64,000 nucleotides of DNA, taken from NCBI RefSeq assembly GCF_003610635.1, contig NZ_RAQJ01000001.1:1178474-1242473 (forward strand). Reading direction: 5' to 3'. Numbering within the stretch: position 1 is the stretch's first letter; every line of letters begins with the position of its first letter. Below, one piece after another: positions 35,489 through 43,306 of the stretch. Source of the DNA: Ichthyenterobacterium magnum. GTDB taxonomy: Bacteria; Bacteroidota; Bacteroidia; Flavobacteriales; Flavobacteriaceae. Under the pieces are notes generated by a model. The model ran no database searches and had not been told where the DNA came from. It worked only from the letters and a program-made list of their open reading frames with translations. The translations under genes and the position numbers were made by a program.

Positions 35489-36196
35489 TCATTCAAATTT
35501 TGCGTCAATTTCTCTGGCTAATTTTTCAATAGTTTTTGCCACAACTTTTGTAGCATCTACTTCTAAAGCTACTTCACCCACTGCATCAATTAATTCAAAA
35601 TAAAAGTTTTTCTGTCCTGTAAGTCTATGCCAAAAATCCTGACCAACTATTACTGGATAAGCATTTTCTATTTTCTTGTAGTGGGAACTTAAATCATTAG
35701 CTTCTCCGTAAACAACTCCTACAATCATATCATTTATACCGACATTAAGATTGTTTGTTCTTGCTAAATTTCTAACACCATCAAAATGATTTATAATAGT
35801 TGTTATGTCATCCTTGTTAATTGTGTTAGGTCCAGCTTTTAATTGACAATATTTTTTCCTATTGTCAATTGCATCAACAAATTCAATATCTATACCCTGT
35901 GTTGTAGAGCCTAAACCTTCGAATAATGAACTAATAAGACTTTGGATTTTCATTCCAAAAGATGTATTTATTGAAGTCCCTAAAATTCTAGGTAAAACTA
36001 ATGCTTTAGCAATGCTTTCTGGGTCGTCATTGCCTGTCAAAAAATTTGCTAAATATTTATAGAGAAAAGGGTTTATATTATATTCAGAAAGTCTACTTGC
36101 TCTATCACAAGCACCATTTATATGATTTTGAACAATTTGATCACGAAAGAAATTTTTCGCATTTTCAATTATTTTTTTCTTCTGACTGTTATTCAT
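35489..36196 (-). CDS. Type II restriction endonuclease, EcoO109I-like
   Basis: 235 residues. The central part (STTQGIDIEFVDAIDN, KYCQLKAGPNTINKDD) gives a PD-(D/E)XK-type site with an x-L-K variant (D...QLK). The NINPFLYKYLANFL region, VGVVYGEANDL and GQDFWHRLTG resemble the EcoO109I family (that enzyme cuts RGGNCCY); recognition here is not proven. It is convergent with the cytosine methyltransferase, which supports the assignment. The pair sits between a YgiQ gene and polA, both core genes, so it looks like an inserted cassette. Confidence 0.75.
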   Translation of the reverse strand: MNNSQKKKIIENAKNFFRDQIVQNHINGACDRASRLSEYNINPFLYKYLANFLTGNDDPESIAKALVLPRILGTSINTSFGMKIQSLISSLFEGLGSTTQGIDIEFVDAIDNRKKYCQLKAGPNTINKDDITTIINHFDGVRNLARTNNLNVGINDMIVGVVYGEANDLSSHYKKIENAYPVIVGQDFWHRLTGQKNFYFELIDAVGEVALEVDATKVVAKTIEKLAREIDAKFE

Positions 36197-36241
36197 ATTT
36201 AAAGTATTGAAATAATATATTAGTTACTTAAATTCTAATCA

Positions 36242-39097
36242 TCAATGCGCCTCTAACCAATTATCACCAGTATCGATTTCAACATCTAAAGGTACTTCTA
36301 GCTTATAAGCATTTTCCATTTCAGTTTTTATGAGCGATTTTATGGTCTCGAGTTCTGGTTTATAAGCATCAAAAACCAATTCATCATGAACTTGTAAAAG
36401 CATTTTAGATTTGTAATCTCCAGTTTGTAATTTGTTATAAATGTTAATCATCGCAATTTTAATAATATCTGCTGCGCTTCCTTGTATTGGAGCATTTACA
36501 GCATTTCGTTCTGCTGCACCACGAACTATGGCGTTACGAGAATTGATGTCTTTTAAATAACGACGACGACCTAAAACCGTTTGTACATAGCCATTATCTC
36601 TTGCAAAATCAACCTGTTCACTCATATAAGCTCGAAGTTTTGGGTAGTTTTCATAGTAAGTGTCTATGAGTTCTTTGGCTTCACCACGAGATAAATCGGT
36701 TTGGTTACTTAACCCAAAAGCCGACACACCATAAATAATTCCGAAGTTGACCGTTTTTGCATTACTACGTTGTTCTCTTGTGACTTCAGCCAATGGTACA
36801 TTAAATACTTTTGAAGCGGTTGATGCGTGAATATCTTCACCATTTTTAAAGGCTTCAATCATGGTTTCTTCTTTACTTAAGGCAGCAATAATTCTAAGCT
36901 CTATTTGTGAGTAATCTGCAGCTAGTAACGTGTAATCTTCGCTTCGCGGAATAAACGCTTTTCGTACTTGCCGTCCGCGTTCGGTACGAATAGGAATGTT
37001 CTGTAAATTAGGATTGTTACTGCTTAATCGTCCTGTAGCTGCAACGGTTTGCATATAATCAGTATGTACACGACCCGTTGCTTCTTCAACTTGAGTTGGT
37101 AAGGCATCTACATACGTGCTTTTAAGTTTAGATAAACCTCTAAAATCTAAAATATTTTGAATAATCTCATGGTCTTTAGCGAGATATTTTAAAACATCTT
37201 CAGCTGTAGAGTATTGCCCAGATTTTGTTTTTTTAGGTTTATCAACGAGTTTCATTTTTTCGAAAAGAATAATGCCTAATTGTTTAGGTGAAGCTATATT
37301 AAATTCTTCGCCTGCAGCATCGTAAATGCTTTTTTCAAGCGTTGCGATATCTGTAGTGAGTTGCTCTGATAAAGAATTTAAAAAGTCTTTATCGAGGTTA
37401 ATACCTTCCAATTCCATAGCAGCCAAAACACGAAGTAACGGAATTTCAATCTCATCAAATAAGGTTTGCGTATTGGCTTCACCTAATTCTTTTTCAAAAT
37501 GTTCTTTTAACTGAAGTGTAATATCAGCATCTTCAACAGCGTATTCGGTTTGTTTTTCTAACGGAACTTCACGCATGGAGAGTTGATTTTTTCCTTTTTT
37601 ACCTATCAATTCTGTAATAGAAATTGGAGTATAATTCAAATAGGTTTCAGCTAATACGTCCATATTATGTCGCATATCTGGATTGATTAAATAATGCGCT
37701 AACATGGTGTCAAAGAGTTTCCCTTTTACTTCTATATTATATTTTGCTAAGACTTTAATATCATATTTTAAATTCTGACCAATTTTTTCAATCTGTTCGT
37801 TTTCAAAAAAAGGACGGAAGACTTCAATCAATTCTTGTGCTTCGATTTTGTCCTCTGGAAACGGCACATAAAACCCTTTAGCAGTTTCCCAAGAAAATGA
37901 AATACCAACGAGTTCTGCTGTTAGCGGATTAAGTCCAGTTGTTTCTGTATCAAAACACACAGAAGGTTGATTCATGAGGTTTTTCACGAATAATTTAGTT
38001 GCCATTCCTGAAGCGATACTTTGGTAAAAATGCGATGTGTTTTCGGTAGTTTTTCTTGTAAATTCTGAAACAGTTTCTGTTGTTGTTTCGTCGTTTCCAC
38101 CAAACAATGAAAACTGTCCAGCTCCAGCAGATTTTTGTTCTTTGGGAGTTGGTTTGTTTTCGGAAGGTTTTACGTTTGCAGATTCTGTTGGTTCAGACTT
38201 AGACTCAGTCGCTTCATCGGCAAATGTTTTTAAGAAATTATCGGTTAATCGTCTAAATTCTAATTGTGTAAAGATCTCTTTTACTTTTTCAACATCAGGA
38301 TGATTGAGTTCAAAATCTTTGGCGTTAAAGGTCACAGGAACATCGAGCATGATGGTTGCTAATTGTTTTGAAAGGATGCCCAACTCTTTATTGGCTTCAA
38401 TTTTTTCTTTCATTTTTCCTTTGAGCTCATGGGTATTGGCTAACAAGTTTTCCATAGAACCGTATGCCGCTAAAAATTTCTTAGCTGTTTTTTCGCCAAC
38501 ACCAGGTAATCCTGGAATGTTATCAGACGAATCTCCCATCATACCTAAAAAATCTATAACTTGCATTGGCTCAGTAACTTCAAATTTTTTCTGAACTTCA
38601 GGTATTCCCCAAGTTTCATAACCACCACCAAATACTGGTCGATACATGAATATGTTTTCAGTAACTAGCTGCGCAAAATCTTTATCTGGTGTTACCATAT
38701 AGGTTTTATAGCCTTCTTTTTCGGCTTGACGTGATAAGGTTCCAATCACGTCATCAGCTTCATAACCTTCTTTTACCATGATGGGTATATGCATGGCTTT
38801 TAAAATCTCGTAGATATAAGGAACAGCTGTTTTAATACCTTCTGGTGTTTCATCACGATTAGCTTTGTAGTCTTCGTACATTTCTACACGATCTGCACTT
38901 CCGCCTTTATCAAAACAAACCGCTAAATGATCTGGTCGTTCTCGCTTGATAACATCTAATAAAGAGTTCATAAATCCCATTATGGCAGACGTATCTTCGC
39001 CTTTGGAATTGATTCGTGGGTTTTTTATAAAGGCATAATAACCACGAAAAATAAGCGCGTAAGCATCAACTAAAAAAAGACGTTTTTGATCAGACAT
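36242..39097 (-). CDS. polA: DNA polymerase I
   Basis: 951 residues with three domains: N-terminal 5'-3' exonuclease (RLFLVDAYALIFRGYYAFIK; PGLPGVGEKTAKKFLAAYGS), a 3'-5' exonuclease (VCFDTETTGLNPLTAELVGI) and the family A polymerase (LLAADYSQIELRIIAALSKE; NFGIIYGVSAFGLS; LQVHDELVFDAY). It fills gaps in repair and removes Okazaki primers. A -7 box (TAGCTTTG, minus, 39120-39127) lies just upstream. Confidence 0.97.
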   Translation of the reverse strand: MSDQKRLFLVDAYALIFRGYYAFIKNPRINSKGEDTSAIMGFMNSLLDVIKRERPDHLAVCFDKGGSADRVEMYEDYKANRDETPEGIKTAVPYIYEILKAMHIPIMVKEGYEADDVIGTLSRQAEKEGYKTYMVTPDKDFAQLVTENIFMYRPVFGGGYETWGIPEVQKKFEVTEPMQVIDFLGMMGDSSDNIPGLPGVGEKTAKKFLAAYGSMENLLANTHELKGKMKEKIEANKELGILSKQLATIMLDVPVTFNAKDFELNHPDVEKVKEIFTQLEFRRLTDNFLKTFADEATESKSEPTESANVKPSENKPTPKEQKSAGAGQFSLFGGNDETTTETVSEFTRKTTENTSHFYQSIASGMATKLFVKNLMNQPSVCFDTETTGLNPLTAELVGISFSWETAKGFYVPFPEDKIEAQELIEVFRPFFENEQIEKIGQNLKYDIKVLAKYNIEVKGKLFDTMLAHYLINPDMRHNMDVLAETYLNYTPISITELIGKKGKNQLSMREVPLEKQTEYAVEDADITLQLKEHFEKELGEANTQTLFDEIEIPLLRVLAAMELEGINLDKDFLNSLSEQLTTDIATLEKSIYDAAGEEFNIASPKQLGIILFEKMKLVDKPKKTKSGQYSTAEDVLKYLAKDHEIIQNILDFRGLSKLKSTYVDALPTQVEEATGRVHTDYMQTVAATGRLSSNNPNLQNIPIRTERGRQVRKAFIPRSEDYTLLAADYSQIELRIIAALSKEETMIEAFKNGEDIHASTASKVFNVPLAEVTREQRSNAKTVNFGIIYGVSAFGLSNQTDLSRGEAKELIDTYYENYPKLRAYMSEQVDFARDNGYVQTVLGRRRYLKDINSRNAIVRGAAERNAVNAPIQGSAADIIKIAMINIYNKLQTGDYKSKMLLQVHDELVFDAYKPELETIKSLIKTEMENAYKLEVPLDVEIDTGDNWLEAH

Positions 39098-39119
39098 AGA
39101 TATGAATTTGTAAGAAACT

Positions 39120-39127
39120 CAAAGCTA
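39120..39127 (-). promoter_or_regulatory. Candidate -7 box of polA
   Basis: TAGCTTTG on the minus strand, 22 nt before the polA ATG at 39097. No -33 TTTG at the usual distance. Confidence 0.4.
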
Positions 39128-39170
39128 CGAAAAGAATTGCTTTTGGAGATGCTATTCTAAACTCAATCTT

Positions 39171-40538
39171 CTATTTGATGATGATTTTTTTATAGGTTGA
39201 CGCGTTTGAATTACTAACTTTTATAAAATACATTCCAGGACTTAGAGACTGGGCGTTTATTTGAGTTGTATTGTTGGTAATAGATTGTTTTAAAACTACA
39301 CTTCCATTAATTGAAATAATTTCTATATCATAATCTGAATCTAAATTGGTGTTTAACTCAAGAGTAAAAATACCATTTGAAGGATTTGGAAATAGTTTAA
39401 TGATTTGGTTACTAAAATCAATGGTTCCAAGAAAATTATCATTTTTCAATTCGATAATTTTATCATCATCTACATTAGGTGAACCAGCAAAATCTCTGTT
39501 TGTCGTACAGATATAAATCCTACCATTTGGTAAAACTAAAACATCTCGAATTCGTCCTCTGGTATTAACAAGGTAACTGTTTTCTTCGATAATAGATGTT
39601 CCATCAGGATTGAGTTGTAATTGAATTAATTTTTTGTCTTTTAATACCGCTAACAATAATGAGTTTTGCCATTCTGGTATTGACGGATGATTAAAATAAT
39701 CCATGCCACAAGGAGCAATTGCTGGTGTCCAAGCCCAAATAGGTTCTGCAACATTTTCATTATTACAAAATGCGGTTTCTGATGTTAAATCACAATAACC
39801 TTGAACATTAGGCCATCCAAAATTTCTGTTTTCTTCAATGATATTAATTTCATCATTATTTGAAGTGCCATGCTCTGAGCTGTAGATCTTTCCATTTCCT
39901 ACACACAAACCTTGAGGGTTTCTATGTCCAAAAGACCATATATAGCTATTTGCAATTGGGTTGTCTAAAGGAATAGAGCCATCTAAATTTAACCGAAGCA
40001 TATTTCCGTTTAAAGTATTTAAGTCTTGAGCTGTTGAAGGGTTTGAATAGCCATCACCAATACTGATGAATAATTTATCATTTAGAATTAACATTCTTGA
40101 ACCATTATGAGAAACATTTCCTGGAATATTATCGAGAATTGTTAGTGGATTAGATAACGTGTTACTATTTATACCATAAGTATAACGGACTAATTTTGAC
40201 GTTGTAGTAGTATTAGTATAATGAACAAATAAGTATGGCGTTGTTGGAAAATTGGGATGGAGAACAATAGAATGCATTCCTGCACTAAAACCAAAAACGG
40301 CTACATCAGGAACCGTGTAAATTACTTCTTGTACATCTGTATCTGGGTTTACTCGGCTTATTCTTCCTGAAAGTTCTGTGAACCAAATCCAACCATCATC
40401 ACTGTAAACCATATCCCATGGAACGTCTAGATTTGTTGCTACAACACGTTCAGTAATTAGGGTATTATCTAATTGAATTTGTGAAAAACAAAAATTACAT
40501 TTAATAATTAAGGCTAAAAAGAGGAATATTTTTTTCAT
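39171..40538 (-). CDS. Secreted PQQ-type sugar dehydrogenase-like protein with T9SS sorting domain
   Basis: 455 residues. Signal peptide (MKKIFLFLALIIKCNFCFSQ), then a six-bladed propeller of the glucose/sorbosone dehydrogenase family (LDVPWDMVYSDDGWIWFTEL, HSIVLHPNFPTTPYLFVHYT, WSFGHRNPQGLCVGNGKIYS, SEHGTSNNDEINIIEENRNF). The last about 75 residues are a type A C-terminal sorting domain (LFPNPSNGIFTLEL...LSPGMYFIKVSN...KKIIIK), which sends the protein through the type IX secretion system to the surface. Sugar substrate and cofactor are inferred from family only. Confidence 0.88.
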   Translation of the reverse strand: MKKIFLFLALIIKCNFCFSQIQLDNTLITERVVATNLDVPWDMVYSDDGWIWFTELSGRISRVNPDTDVQEVIYTVPDVAVFGFSAGMHSIVLHPNFPTTPYLFVHYTNTTTTSKLVRYTYGINSNTLSNPLTILDNIPGNVSHNGSRMLILNDKLFISIGDGYSNPSTAQDLNTLNGNMLRLNLDGSIPLDNPIANSYIWSFGHRNPQGLCVGNGKIYSSEHGTSNNDEINIIEENRNFGWPNVQGYCDLTSETAFCNNENVAEPIWAWTPAIAPCGMDYFNHPSIPEWQNSLLLAVLKDKKLIQLQLNPDGTSIIEENSYLVNTRGRIRDVLVLPNGRIYICTTNRDFAGSPNVDDDKIIELKNDNFLGTIDFSNQIIKLFPNPSNGIFTLELNTNLDSDYDIEIISINGSVVLKQSITNNTTQINAQSLSPGMYFIKVSNSNASTYKKIIIK

Positions 40539-40588
40539 TTTTGTAAAAGTATCTTTCTTTTATAAAGATACATAATACTAATTTATAT

Positions 40589-41518
40589 ATGAGTACATTT
40601 TCAATTGCCATTCATGGAGGCGCCGGAACTCTAGTAAAAGGGATGATGACACCTGAGTTAGAAGCACAATATAAAGACGCCTTAAAAAACGCTTTAAATT
40701 CTGGATATGCTATTTTGACAAATGGAGGCACAAGTGTTGAAGCTGTTGAAGAAGCGGTGAGATTATTAGAAGATTCTCATTTGTTTAATGCTGGAAAAGG
40801 GTCTGTTTTTACCGCAGATGAAACTCATGAAATGGATGCATCTATCATGGATGGAAATACATTAAATGCAGGAGCTGTTTCTTTAATCACTGGAATTAAA
40901 AATCCAATAAGTTTAGCACGAGATGTTATGGAAAAAAGCGAGCATGTGTTTTTAGCGGGCAAAGGTGCAATGCAGTTTGCTAAACTTCAGAACTATGAAG
41001 TTGAAAATCCTGCGTATTTCTATGATGAGTTTAGACACAACCAATGGTTAGAAATTAAAGACACAGATAGTTTTCAGTTAGATCATGCAACCAAAAAAGA
41101 CTCAAAATTTGGAACTGTAGGCGCAGTGGCTTGTGACCAAAATGGTAATATTGCAGCTGCAACATCAACCGGAGGAATGACCAATAAACGGTTTGGTCGT
41201 GTAGGTGATAGCCCAATGATTGGCGCAGGAAATTATGCAAACAATAAAACCTGTGCAATTTCATGTACGGGAAGTGGTGAGTTTTTTATTCGAGGCGTCG
41301 TGGCTTATGATGTAGCTTGCTTAATGGAGCACAAAGGATTGTCTTTAGAAGAGGCTTCAAATGAAGTGATTAATAAACGCATACTAGAAATTAAAGGAGA
41401 TGGCGGATTGATTGCTGTTGATACAAAAGGAAATATTGCTATGCCTTTTAATACAGAAGGCATGTATCGTGCTAGTAAATCTTCAAACGGAAACGAAGAG
41501 ATTTCAATCTATAAATAA
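40589..41518 (+). CDS. iaaA: Isoaspartyl peptidase / type III L-asparaginase
   Basis: 309 residues of the Ntn-hydrolase family. FSIAIHGGAGTLVKGMMTPE opens the protein. The self-processing site is SKFGTVGAVACDQNGNIAAA, where the Thr after G becomes the N-terminal nucleophile, followed by TSTGGMTNKRFGRVGDSPMI. It splits beta-aspartyl dipeptides and asparagine. First gene of a cluster with cyanophycinase and cyanophycin synthetase, where beta-Asp-Arg dipeptides released from cyanophycin would be its substrate. Its stop overlaps the next start by one base. Confidence 0.93.
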   Translation: MSTFSIAIHGGAGTLVKGMMTPELEAQYKDALKNALNSGYAILTNGGTSVEAVEEAVRLLEDSHLFNAGKGSVFTADETHEMDASIMDGNTLNAGAVSLITGIKNPISLARDVMEKSEHVFLAGKGAMQFAKLQNYEVENPAYFYDEFRHNQWLEIKDTDSFQLDHATKKDSKFGTVGAVACDQNGNIAAATSTGGMTNKRFGRVGDSPMIGAGNYANNKTCAISCTGSGEFFIRGVVAYDVACLMEHKGLSLEEASNEVINKRILEIKGDGGLIAVDTKGNIAMPFNTEGMYRASKSSNGNEEISIYK

Positions 41519-42360
41519 TGAAAGTTAAGCATTTAGGACATACAGGTTTTAATGAGATAATGGAATGCTTTCTACTAGCATTTGATGGTTATTTTGTGAA
41601 AATGCCAACTGACCATGATTATTACAAGCAACGTTGGGAAGCTGCTAAAGTAAATTTTGAATTGTCTTATGGAATGTTTGATGACAATAAACTTGTAGGT
41701 TTTATTATTCACGCCATTGATAAAAGAGAAAATGAATTAATTGCTTTTAATACGGGAACAGGTGTGATTCCAGAATATAGAGGTCAACGAATTGTAAAGT
41801 CTATTTATGAGTATGCTATTCCAGATTTAATAAAAAATGGAATTACAAAAAGCGTGCTTGAAGTAATTATTGAAAATGAAAAAGCTGTAAAAGCCTATAA
41901 AGGTATTGGCTTTAAAATTTGTAAAACGTTTAAATGTTTTAGTGGCGAGCTTCCCTCAAGTAAAAACGAAGTAGATCGTATTGAAGTTTCTTTTAATGAA
42001 ATACCTTGGGAGCAAATGCCCAATCAAGATAAATATTCTTGGGATTTTCATTTTAGGTCTCTAAAAGGTGGTAATTCTAAATACTATAATGTGATTAGAA
42101 ATTGTACTGTCGAATCCTTTTTTGCAATTAATCTTGACAACGGAACTATAAACCAATTAGAAGTTTTAAATAATCAAGTAAGGAATTGGGAACGCTTATT
42201 TTCTGCTATTCAATTAATTTCTAAACACGTCAGGATTATTAATGTAGATGATCGACTTGAAGATAAGCTTGCCGCAATAGAAAGTGTTGGTTTAAAAAAC
42301 ACAGTTAACCAACACGAAATGGAATTAACTTTGATGGATGAGCCAGTAGAAGTTAAATAA
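41518..42360 (+). CDS. GNAT family N-acetyltransferase in the cyanophycin cluster
   Basis: 280 residues. The N-terminal half is a GNAT fold: the acetyl-CoA loop (VIPEYRGQRIVKSIYEYAIP) and the following ENEKAVKAYKGIGFKICKTF are typical. The C-terminal about 130 residues are less clear and may be a degenerate second GNAT unit. It overlaps iaaA by one base (TAATG), so translation is coupled, and it ends convergently with cyanophycinase (8-base overlap). Substrate unknown; a link to arginine or aspartate metabolism is inferred from context only. Confidence 0.8.
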   Translation: MKVKHLGHTGFNEIMECFLLAFDGYFVKMPTDHDYYKQRWEAAKVNFELSYGMFDDNKLVGFIIHAIDKRENELIAFNTGTGVIPEYRGQRIVKSIYEYAIPDLIKNGITKSVLEVIIENEKAVKAYKGIGFKICKTFKCFSGELPSSKNEVDRIEVSFNEIPWEQMPNQDKYSWDFHFRSLKGGNSKYYNVIRNCTVESFFAINLDNGTINQLEVLNNQVRNWERLFSAIQLISKHVRIINVDDRLEDKLAAIESVGLKNTVNQHEMELTLMDEPVEVK

Positions 42361-43216
42361 ATGGCGCTTCAATAGGAAGCACAGATACTTTCCTGTTTTT
42401 AATATCATACTGATCACCATTAGATAGTACATGAACAGTCATATTTGCCATAGTCATTGGTGTGCCTTCTTCTAATACTTTTTCATTGTTATGAGTAAGT
42501 GAACTACCATCAAAAACAATCACCATTCCAGACCCAATTACAGTACAATCATTTCCGTTTTTAATAATCATTCCTGTGTCTTCTGCTAAACCAAGACCTA
42601 ATAAATTTGGAAATTTTGCTATAGCTTCAGATTGTCTTCCAAAACGACCACGTTTAATAAAATGGGTATCAACAATTAATTCAGGAATTAAACCAAGACC
42701 TTTATACATTAATACAGCACCTTTAATAAAAGATTCTGTTGCACTACCACCAGCAATCATTTCGTTTGCCATTGCCATAGCGCCAGCACTTGTACCAGCG
42801 ATAACAAAACCCTCTTCATTTTTATAACGCTCAGTTAAGATATTATGAATTGTAGTATTGCCAATTCGATCAGTGATTTTCGATTGATCACCACCAGAGA
42901 ACATCACACAATCGCAAGATTTTATAAGGTCTATTGATTCTTGTTTTTCAGAATCTTCTTGACTTCGTATATCTAAAACAGTAACATTAGTACAACCTAA
43001 TTTAGAGAAAGCATCTAAATAATTTTCTCCAACTTCAACAGGGATACTTGATGCTGTTGGAATAACAACAATTTTAGAATCTACACCACCAGCTTCCTTA
43101 ACAACATGAAACAAAATGCCTTCATCAATAAACTCCATGGTATACATTTCATTTACTTCATCTCCCTTATCTTCATTTCCACCAATAGGAATTAATGTGC
43201 CTTTATTCAATTGCAT
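42353..43216 (-). CDS. cphB: Cyanophycinase
   Basis: 287 residues of the S51 peptidase type. The nucleophile elbow is GFVIAGTSAGAMAMANEMIA (Ser in G-T-S-A-G), with CVMFSGGDQSKI and LGLGLAEDTGMII as further conserved stretches. No signal peptide, so it is the intracellular form. It cuts cyanophycin to beta-Asp-Arg dipeptides. Divergent from cyanophycin synthetase with a 90-bp gap that holds a -7 box for this gene (TATTTTTG, minus, 43237-43244). Confidence 0.93.
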   Translation of the reverse strand: MQLNKGTLIPIGGNEDKGDEVNEMYTMEFIDEGILFHVVKEAGGVDSKIVVIPTASSIPVEVGENYLDAFSKLGCTNVTVLDIRSQEDSEKQESIDLIKSCDCVMFSGGDQSKITDRIGNTTIHNILTERYKNEEGFVIAGTSAGAMAMANEMIAGGSATESFIKGAVLMYKGLGLIPELIVDTHFIKRGRFGRQSEAIAKFPNLLGLGLAEDTGMIIKNGNDCTVIGSGMVIVFDGSSLTHNNEKVLEEGTPMTMANMTVHVLSNGDQYDIKNRKVSVLPIEAPFI

Positions 43217-43236
43217 ATAATCTTTTATTAATTGGA

Positions 43237-43244
43237 CAAAAATA
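43237..43244 (-). promoter_or_regulatory. Candidate -7 box of cyanophycinase
   Basis: TATTTTTG on the minus strand, 20 nt before the ATG at 43216. Confidence 0.4.
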
Positions 43245-43306
43245 AACTAATTTTTTTACAGAAAAATGTATATATTTATAATCTTTCACTATAAAAATCA
43301 ACCAAC

